Below, one piece after another: positions 20,360 through 29,580 of a stretch of DNA of 64,000 bases (the first letter of the stretch is position 1; every line of letters begins with the position of its first letter). The notes below the pieces were generated by a model. The model was not told where the DNA came from. It did not search any database and saw only the letters and a program-made list of their open reading frames with translations. The stretch spans positions 4,850,001 through 4,914,000 of the forward strand of contig NZ_CP102951.1 in NCBI RefSeq assembly GCF_024741815.1. Reading direction: 5' to 3'. A program made the position numbers and the translations under genes. Source of the stretch: Pseudomonas sp. LS1212. Lineage in GTDB: Bacteria; Pseudomonadota; Gammaproteobacteria; Pseudomonadales; Pseudomonadaceae.

Positions 20360-22390
20360 TCAAACCCGGAACGCACCAATCAACTGCTTCAGAACCACTA
20401 CCTGTGATGACAACTGCCGACTGGCATCCTCGGTCTGATTGGCGCCCTGTGCCGTGCGTTCCCCGGCCCGGTTGATCTCGACGATGTTCTGGTCGATATC
20501 GTGGGCCACGGCGGTCTGCTGCTCGACGGCGGCAGCAATCTGCTGGTTCTGGTCGACGATCATGCCGACCGCCCCGAGGATATTTTCCAGCGCCTGCTGC
20601 ACCTTCTCCGACTGGCTGACCGTGCCCGCAGCCATCTGATGGCTGGTGCCCATGGCCTTGACTGCCGCGCCGACGCCGCCGTGGAGGCGGGAAATCATTT
20701 GTTCGATTTCCTCGGTCGATTGTTGGGTGCGCTTGGCCAGGGTCCGTACTTCATCGGCAACCACGGCAAAACCACGGCCTTGCTCACCGGCACGAGCAGC
20801 CTCGATGGCGGCGTTGAGCGCCAGCAGGTTGGTTTGTTCGGCGATGCTCTTGATCACTTCCAACACGCGACTGATCGCCTGACTGTCGGCAGCCAGCTGG
20901 TTGATCACCAGCACCGACTGATCGATCTCGCCGGCCAGCTGCACGATGCTGCCCTGCTGCGACTCGACCAGGCCACGCCCGCTGGCGGTCTCCTCATTGA
21001 CGCTGTTGGCGCTGTTGACCGCTGCAGCAGCGCTGCGGGCCACTTCCAGGGCCGTGGCCGACATCTGGTTCATGGCCGTGGCGACCTGTTCGATCTGGCT
21101 ACGCTGCCCGGAAACCGCCTGGTTGCTCTGGGCCGAGACCGAATGCACCTGACTGGCCTGGCGTTCAACCTCAACGACGGTCTTTCCGACCTGTTCGATC
21201 AAGTCATGAATACGCTGCACGGTGCTGTTGAACACCTGCCCCAATTCACCCAGCTCATCTCGACTCTGGGCGGTGAAGCTCACGGTCATGTCCCCTGCCG
21301 CCACTTTATCCATGACCGCGCCCAAATCCCGCAAGGTGGTTCGGGTAGAGGCATAGAAGCCGCCATACAAATAGACAATCAGCAGGAAAACCAGGGCCAG
21401 GGCGACCACCAGCAGCACCATTTGCAGTCGGTTCTGCTCCAGCCGTTGCTGCAGCTGCTCATTGAGATAACCCGAGGTGGCCTCGTTCAATTGGTAGGTC
21501 TTGTCCATCAAGCCGCTGACCTGTTCATAAAAGCCTGGCCACGGTGCATCGAGGGAGTCGGCCATGACAACCTGGTCTTCGAACAGCTCAGCACCTTGCT
21601 TGAGGGTGGCCCGGCTGCTTTCGGCAAGCGCCCCCAGTGCCGCTTGCGCCTGAGGACTGGAGCCCAGTGCATCCTGAAGTTTCAAACCATAGTCGGCCTG
21701 CAGCTTATCCAGTTTTTGCTGCAAGTCTTCAAAACGGTTGCTGGCGGCGGAGTTGAGAAAACCCTGGCCCAGGGAATACGAGCCCATTGCCCGGCCATCG
21801 CCGAGGGCCTGGGTAACCTGCGGCGTGATGCTGGTGATCAATTCGCTGAGCTGGCGCACGACGCTGTCGCTGTCCTGGCTCAAGCCCGCCTGGCTGGCGA
21901 TGATCTTGCTGAACACCTGCGCATGTCCGAGCAACTTGTCAGTCAAGGCGCTTTTACTTTGCAGGGATGTCTCGGCCTGTACCGTCTTGAGGGCTGCGAG
22001 CATTTCATCGCGCTTGGCATTGAACGCCTGGATCTGCGCTTCGTCGGTACTGACTGCGTTCAGGCCTCGGATGTGGCTGGCGATACTCTGCTCGAGACCG
22101 TCGATTTTCGCTTCCAGGTCACCGGCCTTGGCCGATTGCCCGATCACGACATTGATGTCGACCAGGTTGGTCAGGGTTTCCAGGTCACGGCGCAATGTCA
22201 GGCTGCTGCCCAGCAGGTCGAGGCTTTGCAGTTCGACCCGGGTGCCCTGGAATTCACGCCATGAATCCCTGACCAGATAGAAGTTGGTGACCGACATGGG
22301 CAGGAAAAACATGATACTGATCAGGCTGAACTTCATGCCGAAGCTCAGGCGATTCATTAGCGCGATGGCCGGATACAACACGCTCTTCAC
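20360..22390 (-). CDS. methyl-accepting chemotaxis protein
   Basis: A 676-residue chemoreceptor. Membrane helices lie near residues 20-41 and 325-348. The periplasmic part between them (about 285 residues) is predicted all-helical and long, and matches no sensor domain that can be named by eye. A HAMP domain follows (TLRDLGAVMDKVAAGDM), then the signalling domain whose tip reads AEQTNLLALNAAIEAARAGE and FAVVADEVRTLAKRTQQ. No C-terminal NWETF-like pentapeptide for receptor methylases is present. It stands alone and the ligand is unknown. Confidence 0.93.
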   Translation of the reverse strand: MKSVLYPAIALMNRLSFGMKFSLISIMFFLPMSVTNFYLVRDSWREFQGTRVELQSLDLLGSSLTLRRDLETLTNLVDINVVIGQSAKAGDLEAKIDGLEQSIASHIRGLNAVSTDEAQIQAFNAKRDEMLAALKTVQAETSLQSKSALTDKLLGHAQVFSKIIASQAGLSQDSDSVVRQLSELITSITPQVTQALGDGRAMGSYSLGQGFLNSAASNRFEDLQQKLDKLQADYGLKLQDALGSSPQAQAALGALAESSRATLKQGAELFEDQVVMADSLDAPWPGFYEQVSGLMDKTYQLNEATSGYLNEQLQQRLEQNRLQMVLLVVALALVFLLIVYLYGGFYASTRTTLRDLGAVMDKVAAGDMTVSFTAQSRDELGELGQVFNSTVQRIHDLIEQVGKTVVEVERQASQVHSVSAQSNQAVSGQRSQIEQVATAMNQMSATALEVARSAAAAVNSANSVNEETASGRGLVESQQGSIVQLAGEIDQSVLVINQLAADSQAISRVLEVIKSIAEQTNLLALNAAIEAARAGEQGRGFAVVADEVRTLAKRTQQSTEEIEQMISRLHGGVGAAVKAMGTSHQMAAGTVSQSEKVQQALENILGAVGMIVDQNQQIAAAVEQQTAVAHDIDQNIVEINRAGERTAQGANQTEDASRQLSSQVVVLKQLIGAFRV

Positions 22391-22556
22391 AAGTCGTTCC
22401 CTCGGATTTTATTTTTATGGATGCGCAATGGCACAAGGCCACAGGCGCGAACGCTTGCCTCCTGTATAACCTATATCGGCATAAGGTTTTGTAACTAAAG
22501 GTTAATGCCAGCGACAGACCGGGGCTCTGCGCAAGCCCCGTCATTGAGAGATGACC

Positions 22557-23393
22557 TCAGCCCAGCACGGTCCAGATGGCAAAACAGGCGTACCAGAGCA
22601 CCGCCGAACGCAGCAGCAGCTCCCAGAGGCTGTCCAGGCTGGCAATACCTTCGGCGCCGGTCAGCGGTCCGGACACCTCACCGGCAACCCGGCCGACGTT
22701 CTCGATCAACCGTGCCGCGCTGATATGCCAGTTCAGCAACTCATGCAGCAGCACCCGGCTGACGGCCATGAAGTTGCCGACCAGGGCGAAGCTGGCCGCG
22801 AGCAGACGCACGGGCAGCCAATCGAATGCATGGCGAAGTTGCTCGGCGCGCTCCACCACGGCCCGGTTGTGACCGTTTTCGGCCACCAGCGCCAGGAACC
22901 GATAGCACAGCGCCGCCGCCGGCCCGAGCAGGAAGTACCAGAAAATCACCGCAAAGAAGCTCTGGTAGGCCTGCCACAACAGGTGCCCCTGGACGCGCTC
23001 GAACAACTCCCCGGCACTATCGGCGTTAAGCTTGAGGTCACGTTCGGCGACATGGATCGCTGCCTGGTCATCGCCCCGCCGCCAGGCATCGCGAAACGGC
23101 CCCAGGGCCGCCTTGAAGTCTCCCCGGCCCAGACTGTAGATCACCACCACCAGGTGAATCGGAAAGGCCAGCAAGCCATAGGCCACTGGATCCAGAACAC
23201 GCAGCAACAGCGCCAGCACGGCGACCGGCAGTACGACCATGACCAGCAGCACCCACCACGGGTGCCCTGTCAGTTGCTGGCTGCGTTCAAGCCTGGCCAG
23301 TTCGCGCAAGTAGAACCCGTCATGCTGGATACGGTGGCGCAGGGCCGAGAACTTCTCCACCCACAGCACCAGCAGCAACACCAGAAAACTCAT
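22557..23393 (-). CDS. ampE: inner-membrane protein AmpE
   Basis: A 278-residue integral membrane protein of the AmpE/CobD-like family (MSFLVLLLVLWVEKFSALRH at the N-terminus; further membrane segments near 50-75, 150-175, 195-215 and 260-278). Its start codon overlaps the ampD stop by 4 bases, so the two are coupled. AmpE has been proposed to take part in signalling for AmpC beta-lactamase induction, but its biochemical role is unsettled. Confidence 0.92.
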   Translation of the reverse strand: MSFLVLLLVLWVEKFSALRHRIQHDGFYLRELARLERSQQLTGHPWWVLLVMVVLPVAVLALLLRVLDPVAYGLLAFPIHLVVVIYSLGRGDFKAALGPFRDAWRRGDDQAAIHVAERDLKLNADSAGELFERVQGHLLWQAYQSFFAVIFWYFLLGPAAALCYRFLALVAENGHNRAVVERAEQLRHAFDWLPVRLLAASFALVGNFMAVSRVLLHELLNWHISAARLIENVGRVAGEVSGPLTGAEGIASLDSLWELLLRSAVLWYACFAIWTVLG

Positions 23394-23953
23394 TGTGCGC
23401 CCTCTTCGTCCTGAAGACCGGCGCGGTAACGCGCCCAGTCGAATTCCGGCCCTGGATCAGTCTTGCGACCCGGGGCAATATCGCTGTGACCGCAAATGCG
23501 ACCCAGCGTAATGGCCGGATAAGCGGCCTGCAGCTGACGCGTCAGGGCCTGCAAGACCCGATACTGAGCGTCGGTGAAGGGCAGATCGTCCGTGCCTTCG
23601 AGTTCGATGCCCAAGGAAAAGTCATTGCAGCCCTCGCGCCCGTCGAAGCGCGACACACCGGCATGCCACGCCCTCTCTAGACAGGAGACAAACTGAGTCA
23701 GCGTGCCGTCACGTTCGATCAGAAAATGCGCGGACACCCGCAGCTGCGCAATCCCCTCAAAATAGGGGTGTTCAGTGACATCCAGGCGATTCTGGAAGAA
23801 CTCCTGGACCTTGCCCGTGGCGAACTGCGCGGGCGGCAGGCTGATGTTGTGAATCACCAGCAGCGAGATTTCACCCGCTGGGCGCTCATTGAAGTTGGGT
23901 GAGGGACAATGGTGCGCACCTTGGCACCAGCCGCTTGCGGAGTCCAACTGCAT
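23390..23953 (-). CDS. ampD: 1,6-anhydro-N-acetylmuramyl-L-alanine amidase AmpD
   Basis: A 187-residue cytoplasmic zinc amidase of peptidoglycan recycling. It cleaves the stem peptide from anhydro-muropeptides and so keeps AmpR-dependent ampC expression low. Zinc ligands are visible as the histidine in LLVIHNISLPP (H35) and in GHSDIAPGRKTDPGPEFDW near the C-terminus. EGCNDFSLGIELEGTDD is the central family block. Length is standard. It lies upstream of ampE and 73 bases after the DUF1631 gene on the same strand. Confidence 0.95.
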   Translation of the reverse strand: MQLDSASGWCQGAHHCPSPNFNERPAGEISLLVIHNISLPPAQFATGKVQEFFQNRLDVTEHPYFEGIAQLRVSAHFLIERDGTLTQFVSCLERAWHAGVSRFDGREGCNDFSLGIELEGTDDLPFTDAQYRVLQALTRQLQAAYPAITLGRICGHSDIAPGRKTDPGPEFDWARYRAGLQDEEGAQ

Positions 23954-24026
23954 ACAGGTTCCTTGAACGCTAAATCGACAACCCCAGTATGCCGTGATGC
24001 ATGCCCGCTGGGCAGCATCGGTTGTG

Positions 24027-26228
24027 TTACGAGTCCTTGTGCTGGCGCAGGTTTCTGGCCACCGCAGTCAGCGCCCGGTCGAACAACAATGCCTCATCGA
24101 GCACCCGGATCTGCCCGTGATGAAATTCGAGCGCCAGGTCCATGCGGGTTTTCTCGAGAACCTTGAGCCCTGCGCAGTTGACGAAGATGTACTTGCCAGA
24201 GGCCTCGATGAGGGTCGCCAGCTTGCAGCGCAGGCTGTGTTCCGCATCTTCCTGGATTTCGACCCAAACACCGGGGCGCAACAGGTCGACCTGTAACAGT
24301 GCGGCATCATCGTCGGCCAGTTGCCCCCGGGGCCAGGCCAAAGTTGCCGGCCTGGCCGTGCCCAGGGAAATCTCATCGACCACTGCCAGCTGCTGGATAT
24401 CGCTGTCACTCCGGGTCGGCGCATCGCCCCCCTCGTTTTCGCACTCGAAGGCCTGTACGTGCAGGGCCTCCAGGTCGCTGAAAAACTCACGGGTGGCGAA
24501 AGGGTCGAAGGCCGAACCGGCCAAGCCTTCGCGCAGGGACTTCAACAGGCCCGGCACCACCTCGAGCAGCCGCAAGCGAGATTCGGCGTCAGCATGGGGT
24601 TCGACACTCCAGATCAAATCATCCAGGGTACTCAAGCCATGCTGCCACTGCACGGACGCCTCGCCATGCTTGAGCCAGGCAAGCAGCAACACCTTGCTCC
24701 AGGCCGCCTCGATAAACCCGATGACCCGCTGTGGCAGTATCCGGGCATGCAAACGTCGATTGAGTTCGTGCTCCACTCGCAGCAACGCCTGCTCGGCCTT
24801 CGCGCGCCCCTCCTCGCCATCGCGCGTGCGTTGTTCGAGCAGTTCGCTGCGGCGACGCTCCTCGAAGCTGAACGCGAGAAAATCGGCCAACAACTCGGAA
24901 AAGATCGATGGGTCATCGACAAACTCATCGTTAAGCCGCTGCGCAATCTGTTCGATGCGCAGGCAGAGGCCATCGTGCGAATACTCTTCGTGGCCACCGA
25001 GGCCGATAGCGGCGCTGGCCATTTCATTGAGCAGGCGCCTGGCCGGGTGATTGCCACGACTGAATAAACTCTTGTCCAGCAGTGCGACCTTGAGCAGCGG
25101 AATCTGCAGACGACTGATCGGGCGCTTGAGCGAATCCGGCAGGTTGCGATCACTGGCAATGAACTTGAACAACAGGGAGACCAGCGTGATCACGTCGTCC
25201 TCGACCTCACCGATACGGCGAGCCATACCGCTTCTTGTACCTAACTGTGCCAGCAATTGCTCGAGCTGACCGCGCACGTCGCAGTCCGAAGGGGCACTGG
25301 AGATCGGCAGGCTATGTTGCAGGTGCGTGAGCAACCGCATCAGGTCATGGCTCGTCAGCAGCGATGCCGGGGCGCCAGGATTCGAACCCACACGTGCGGG
25401 CGATAGCAGGGCCCGCAGAGAGGTGAAGACCGCCTGCACACCTTCCTCGTATTGCGTACTGGACGGCTCTGCCACCGCCTCGCTGACCGGACGGGGCGAA
25501 CGACTGGCGCTGCGCACTCCTGCACGCCGATCCGGCAGGGCCTTCAGCTCGGGCAACACGCCGAGGCTGCCAAGCAACTGGTTGGCTTGCCCATAGAGTT
25601 GCCCGGTCTCGCGCAACACAGCGTTTTCAAACAGCTTGAGCACGATCAGTTTGACCTTGAGGTCCATCCCATGGCTGCGCCCTGCTCGCAGGAAACAGTC
25701 GCAGAGCAGCGCCGGACCAAGCGGATTGTCATGATCATCGAGGGGCTTGCCGAGCAATACATTGAAACGGCGAGTCAGCTGGCCCAGGGCAACGCCGTCG
25801 CGGGCCAGGACCTTGGCGACCATGGCATCCAGGGCAACGGTTTGCTCCAGCTCATCATTGGAAACCAGCGTGAGGCGGTCGAAGGTAGGTGGCCGAGGTA
25901 TATCAAGCTCGTCCGCAGCGACTTGGCCAATGCGCACGAAGGCATCGTTGAAGAGCTGAATAAACCCCCGCTCGATGCTTTTGCGCTCCAGGCGCAAGTC
26001 GCGCATGGCTTGCAGGAAAAGGGACTGGTCAGCGCTGGTGCGGGCTTTGTCGGCCAACTCGAACAGGGTGTCGTCGGCATTGTCGAACAATAGCTGCAGC
26101 CCTTGCCTGAACTGCAACACAGCGATGTCGCGCACCTGCAGCAGCGCCACAGGCAAGCGGGCGAGAGGCGTGTTCGGCGCCGGGTCAGTGGCCACCTTCA
26201 ACGGCACCACTTTCGCGTCGTTTTGCAT
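24027..26228 (-). CDS. DUF1631-family protein
   Basis: A 733-residue protein of a family common in pseudomonads beside ampD and nadC. It is mostly helical and charged, with a likely coiled-coil segment (LEQRTRDGEEGRAKAEQALL near residue 480). The C-terminal 110 residues form a beta-rich block (GVWVEIQEDAEHSLRCKLAT, GKYIFVNCAGLKVLEKTR). The chosen start at 26228 has AGGAGG 5-6 bases upstream; the open frame extends 25 codons further. It may be co-transcribed with ampD and ampE. Function unknown. Confidence 0.85.
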   Translation of the reverse strand: MQNDAKVVPLKVATDPAPNTPLARLPVALLQVRDIAVLQFRQGLQLLFDNADDTLFELADKARTSADQSLFLQAMRDLRLERKSIERGFIQLFNDAFVRIGQVAADELDIPRPPTFDRLTLVSNDELEQTVALDAMVAKVLARDGVALGQLTRRFNVLLGKPLDDHDNPLGPALLCDCFLRAGRSHGMDLKVKLIVLKLFENAVLRETGQLYGQANQLLGSLGVLPELKALPDRRAGVRSASRSPRPVSEAVAEPSSTQYEEGVQAVFTSLRALLSPARVGSNPGAPASLLTSHDLMRLLTHLQHSLPISSAPSDCDVRGQLEQLLAQLGTRSGMARRIGEVEDDVITLVSLLFKFIASDRNLPDSLKRPISRLQIPLLKVALLDKSLFSRGNHPARRLLNEMASAAIGLGGHEEYSHDGLCLRIEQIAQRLNDEFVDDPSIFSELLADFLAFSFEERRRSELLEQRTRDGEEGRAKAEQALLRVEHELNRRLHARILPQRVIGFIEAAWSKVLLLAWLKHGEASVQWQHGLSTLDDLIWSVEPHADAESRLRLLEVVPGLLKSLREGLAGSAFDPFATREFFSDLEALHVQAFECENEGGDAPTRSDSDIQQLAVVDEISLGTARPATLAWPRGQLADDDAALLQVDLLRPGVWVEIQEDAEHSLRCKLATLIEASGKYIFVNCAGLKVLEKTRMDLALEFHHGQIRVLDEALLFDRALTAVARNLRQHKDS

Positions 26229-26438
26229 CGCAGCCTCCTGATGGGCCAGGTCATCGTTCCAGGCAAAACCGATTCGCGCTCCCTTCGCTCGAACCAGGGC
26301 CATCGAGTTGTGACCTCGAAAAAACCGAAAAGCTCCATTGAACTGACCAAAGGCAGCCGAAAAACCTTCATGGCCGCGAGGGTCGCCCGCGCCGATGAGC
26401 TGCCCTATAATCCGGCCACTTAGTTTGTGGAGCCTGCC

Positions 26439-27287
26439 ATGCCGAATCTACGCCTCGCCGACCTGACTGCCGAAATCGAAGCCAACGTGCGCCGTGCGTT
26501 ACTGGAAGATATCGGCAGCGGCGATATCACCGCGCAACTCATCCCGGCCGAACGCCTGGCCAAGGCCAGCATTATCACGCGCGACGATTGCGTCATCAGC
26601 GGCACGGCCTGGGTCGATAGCGTATTTCGCCAGCTCGACCCGCGCGTCGCCGTGCACTGGCAAGTCAGCGACGGAGAACGCGCCAAGCCCAACCAGGTGC
26701 TGTTCAACGTCGAAGGCCCTGCGCGCTCGCTGCTCAGCGGCGAACGCAGTGCACTGAATTTCCTGCAATTGCTGTCGGGGGTTGCCACCCGCGCACAGTT
26801 TTACGCAGACATGGTCGCAGGCACCCAGGTGCAGTTGCTCGACACCCGCAAGACCATCCCCGGGCTGCGTCTGGCGCAAAAGTACGCGGTGACTTGCGGC
26901 GGTTGTCATAACCATCGCATCGGCCTGTACGACGCTTTCCTGATCAAGGAAAACCACATTGCTGCCTGTGGCGGCATCCCTGAGGCGATCAGCGCCGCGC
27001 ATCGCATCGCCCCGGGCAAGCCCGTGGAAATCGAAGTCGAAAGCCTGGATGAACTGAAAGAGGCACTGGACGGTGGCGCCGACATCATCATGCTCGACGA
27101 ACTGAGCCTGGACGACATGCGCGAAGCCGTACGCCTCAACGGCGGCCGGGCCAAGCTCGAAGCCAGCGGCGGCGTTAACGAAACCACCTTGCGGGTCATC
27201 GCCGAAACGGGCGTCGACTACATCTCGATCGGCACCTTGACCAAGGACATCAAGGCCGTGGACCTGTCCATGCGCTTGAGCCTCTGA
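26439..27287 (+). CDS. nadC: nicotinate-nucleotide pyrophosphorylase (quinolinate phosphoribosyltransferase)
   Basis: A 282-residue enzyme of NAD synthesis that converts quinolinate and PRPP to nicotinate mononucleotide. The N-terminal half-barrel starts ADLTAEIEANVRRALLEDIG. Active-site stretches are LLDTRKTIPGLRLAQKYAV, CGGCHNHRIGLYDAFLIKEN and the C-terminal EASGGVNETTLRVIAETGVD. The ATG at 26439 is chosen; a GTG four codons earlier is in frame. It is divergent from the DUF1631 gene. Confidence 0.96.
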   Translation: MPNLRLADLTAEIEANVRRALLEDIGSGDITAQLIPAERLAKASIITRDDCVISGTAWVDSVFRQLDPRVAVHWQVSDGERAKPNQVLFNVEGPARSLLSGERSALNFLQLLSGVATRAQFYADMVAGTQVQLLDTRKTIPGLRLAQKYAVTCGGCHNHRIGLYDAFLIKENHIAACGGIPEAISAAHRIAPGKPVEIEVESLDELKEALDGGADIIMLDELSLDDMREAVRLNGGRAKLEASGGVNETTLRVIAETGVDYISIGTLTKDIKAVDLSMRLSL

Positions 27288-27484
27288 ACCACGGCGCCTC
27301 TCCTGCACGAACCTGCACGAACCGGGCCCGGATCCGCCCGGTTCGTGACCCGCCCGGGCGTGCCCGGGATAAAATTTGAACCCATGCTGCGCGTCACTAT
27401 CAAAAGAATGTAACGCTTCATTTGTGCGCCCGCAGGTAATGGCGGGCAATACCTCGGTTCTGGTCGAACCAAGGAGTCGTTATC
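27288..27484. other. nadC downstream gap with GC-rich hairpins
   Basis: Contains two tandem copies of CCTGCACGAA (27302-27321) and a 9-bp stem GAACCGGGC / GCCCGGTTC (27319-27344) without a T tract. No gene. Confidence 0.5.
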
Positions 27485-27934
27485 ATGACGCGTATCCGAT
27501 CGTCAGCTTTTTCCGGAACAGTCCTTGCCATGTTCCTGGGCCTCGCACCCATGGCATCGCAAGCCGAAGAACCGGTTGATATGTCCGCCGTGCAACTTCA
27601 ACCACAACAGCAAAACGGGATCACCTACCTGTCCGGCGGTATCGGCCTGGATGAATCCACGGTGATGAAGCAAATCCAGGGTTACAACCTGCGCTTGACC
27701 TTTGCCACCGGGCCGGAAGACAAATACCTCCCTGGCGTCAACGTCGCCATCCAGAAGCTCAATGGCCAACCGGTGTTATCGGTGAACGACGTGGGGCCGT
27801 ACTTCTTCGTTAATTTGCCACCCGACCAATACATGATCATCAGCAACAGCAATGGCCAGGAAAAACGCCAGAACGTTGCAGTCGATCGCAGCGGAGCTAA
27901 AACCGTGGTCTTTCATTGGGCGCAAGAGCCTTGA
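27485..27934 (+). CDS. secreted hypothetical protein with carboxypeptidase-regulatory-like domain
   Basis: A 149-residue exported protein. Residues 1-28 are a Sec signal peptide ending ASQA. The mature part has GITYLSGGIGLDESTVMKQI, a pattern of beta strands (YNLRLTFATG, VNVAIQKLNGQPVLSVNDVG) and LPPDQYMIISNSNGQEKRQN, resembling small Ig-like carboxypeptidase-regulatory folds found in pseudomonad periplasmic proteins. No lipobox and no catalytic residues can be named. It is a single-gene unit between nadC and the accessory region and ends in a clear terminator. Function unknown. Confidence 0.8.
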   Translation: MTRIRSSAFSGTVLAMFLGLAPMASQAEEPVDMSAVQLQPQQQNGITYLSGGIGLDESTVMKQIQGYNLRLTFATGPEDKYLPGVNVAIQKLNGQPVLSVNDVGPYFFVNLPPDQYMIISNSNGQEKRQNVAVDRSGAKTVVFHWAQEP

Positions 27935-27960
27935 AGCCTGCACCCCACAACCACCTCGCC

Positions 27961-27988
27961 GAGCAGCGCCATGCGCTGCTCGTTTTTT
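27961..27988 (+). terminator. rho-independent terminator
   Basis: GAGCAGCGC-CAT-GCGCTGCTC followed by GTTTTTT, 27 bases after the preceding stop codon. Confidence 0.92.
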
Positions 27989-28115
27989 AGCTGTGCCCTC
28001 TTCGATGTAATTCAAGACAAATTACTTTCTTGATTTCGATTTAAGGAATTATCCTACAACCCGTGTCGCCCTCCTGAAGGTTGCGTCGCTTTGGTCTGCA
28101 CTCTAGGCTCGTTCT

Positions 28116-28353
28116 GTCGCTGCAAAATCAGCGACCGAGTGTGCAAGCTCGGTAACTTGAGACCAAACAGCGTCATAGCCTTCTTCGGAGTACTTTCTTC
28201 GCGAAGTGTTTTATGGCGGCTGTGCGTGGGAGGCCTTCGCGCCTGCCGGGTTTCTCAAGTTCCTCGGTCTTGCACACCCGCGCACAGCTGCCACCTCATT
28301 CGTGTGCAAGCGAACAGTGGTAGCTCCCATGTACAAACTTGAGGAGCTTCATC
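28116..28353 (+). promoter_or_regulatory. long structured 5' leader with competing pairings at the ribosome-binding site
   Basis: A 240-base leader. Local hairpins: GTCGCTG / CAGCGAC (28116-28122 / 28129-28135) and CCGAG / CTCGG (28135-28139 / 28148-28152), the latter with loop TGTGCAAG. A 12-bp stem joins 28215-28226 to 28281-28292 with one G-U pair. The middle segment contains TCTCAAGTT (28253-28261) and CTTGCACAC (28269-28277). The 5' arm has GTGTGCAAG (28139-28147) and AACTTGAGA (28154-28162). The 3' arm has GTGTGCAAG (28302-28310) and AACTTGAG (28336-28343), which runs into the ribosome-binding site GAGGAG (28341-28346). The two arms can only pair with the middle one at a time. This looks like a translational switch; trigger unknown. 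Confidence 0.65.
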
Positions 28354-28677
28354 ATGATCAAAATCGTTCCCGATCCACCGCCTGGTGGCAAACTCTACAA
28401 GACCGTGACTACCCCGTTCGGCAGCTGTGATGCCGGGCATGGGCCTTTGCTCGCCGTGTGCGCTGGAATTAACGCGGAAGATGCGTTGGTGCACGCTTCA
28501 CTTGCGCTAAAAGGTGCGCGGGATACTGCCCATCATGCGTGTATGAATTCTGAAGCGAATGAGGGGTTGTTGTGGTCGACATTCCATTCCATCGAACTGG
28601 CCAAGGCGTTGGTGGATGCGGTGGTGGATGGGGTTGAAATCGAGGGGGATGGGCGTGGGGCTAAAACTGAGCGCTGA
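28354..28677 (+). CDS. DUF3077 / DUF6124-type small protein
   Basis: A 107-residue soluble protein. The family core is LLAVCAGINAEDALVHASLA, then ALKGARDTAHHACMNSEAN and STFHSIELAKALVDAVVDGV: an amphipathic helical block present in many short pseudomonad proteins, often in several paralogues per genome. There is no signal peptide. The start is the ATG at 28354, with GAGGAG 7 bases upstream. The gene is preceded by the structured leader at 28116-28353, which is more complex than expected for such a small gene. Function unknown. Confidence 0.8.
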   Translation: MIKIVPDPPPGGKLYKTVTTPFGSCDAGHGPLLAVCAGINAEDALVHASLALKGARDTAHHACMNSEANEGLLWSTFHSIELAKALVDAVVDGVEIEGDGRGAKTER

Positions 28678-28818
28678 GTGCTGAGTTCCCCAGCTGTTTT
28701 TTCGTAAGACGTTTGCCAGCAACCCTCGGTGTCGAGATTTGCTGGCATTCTTCCGTGCAGTCGGCGTGGCCCTCGCCCCCGTAGAGGATGGCGTTTCCCG
28801 TCATCTTCAGATACGTCC

Positions 28819-29572
28819 TTATGGCCTTTCCAGAGGCTCGGGAATGAAACCCTGCTCTCTCAGCGACTTGATCACGCCGCGTATTAAGTAATTGTTTGAG
28901 AATCCGATGGTGTACTGCCTGGCGCCCTCACTAATGGGCAGAAGCATGCCTTGTCCGACCAGCTTTTTGATCAAATAGGTACGCTGACTACTCGATAGGT
29001 CAGGCAGAACACCCGTCAAATCTCCAGACTTAACAACCCCTGATTTTATGGCCATAACCAGTACAGACGCTTCCGTTCCAGTAATCAGTTCTCGCTCTCG
29101 GGCATAGGTCACAGCAGGATTCAGGATGAATTGCTTCAGGTAGGCATAGTTTGTGAGCCGGTCCACTTTAGCGAGCTCGTCGCGAATACCCTCCAGGACA
29201 TAGATACACCATGCTTCCAGCCCTTCTTTTGTTCCCGTATCTGCTGTTGCGAGCATGGAGTAGTAGCGCTCACGGTCATTGCAGAAAACTGCGGTTGGAT
29301 TAAGAACCCGTCCGCCAGTGCTCACGTTAAAACCGTACTTCATCAGAAGCGCATAGGTGAGCAGTCTCACTACACGTCCGTTTCCATTGCCAAATGGGTG
29401 TATCCAGCCGAACCTATGGTGAGCCAAGGCTACCTTCATCAGGTCGTATTTCCGAGAATCCTCGCGATTCACGAATTCCACCAACTCTTGCATATAGCTT
29501 TGTACAAGAACAAAGTCGGGAGGCAAATGCTCCGATTGAGCTATGCGTACCGGCCCTTGACGGTAGGCTCCT
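28819..29572 (-). pseudogene. Fic-family AMPylase gene, C-terminal part, cut off by an insertion sequence
   Basis: About 250 codons downstream of the insertion. The Fic active-site motif HPFGNGNGRVVR is intact, followed by a winged-helix-like C-terminal region (SSSQRTYLIKKLVGQGMLLP). An internal methionine (MPPDFVLVQSYM) gives an open frame from 29526, but the N-terminal regulatory helix and part of the Fic core are on the other side of the element. Removing 29573-30807 and one CCT copy restores a single 384-residue frame across the joint reading DKTPGAYRQGPVRIAQSEHL. The fragment is unlikely to be active as it stands. Confidence 0.9.
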
Positions 29573-29580
29573 TGTAGTGG

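Noticed and set aside
22514..22540. GC-rich hairpin after ampE (GGGGCT / AGCCCC) as a terminator
   Set aside because: The stem is short and lacks a T tract on the minus strand, so a terminator is not supported.
28091..28342. 83-codon frame and the overlapping frame from 28206 in the DUF3077 leader
   Set aside because: Cysteine- and arginine-rich translations without domains; the strong inverted repeats indicate structured RNA.
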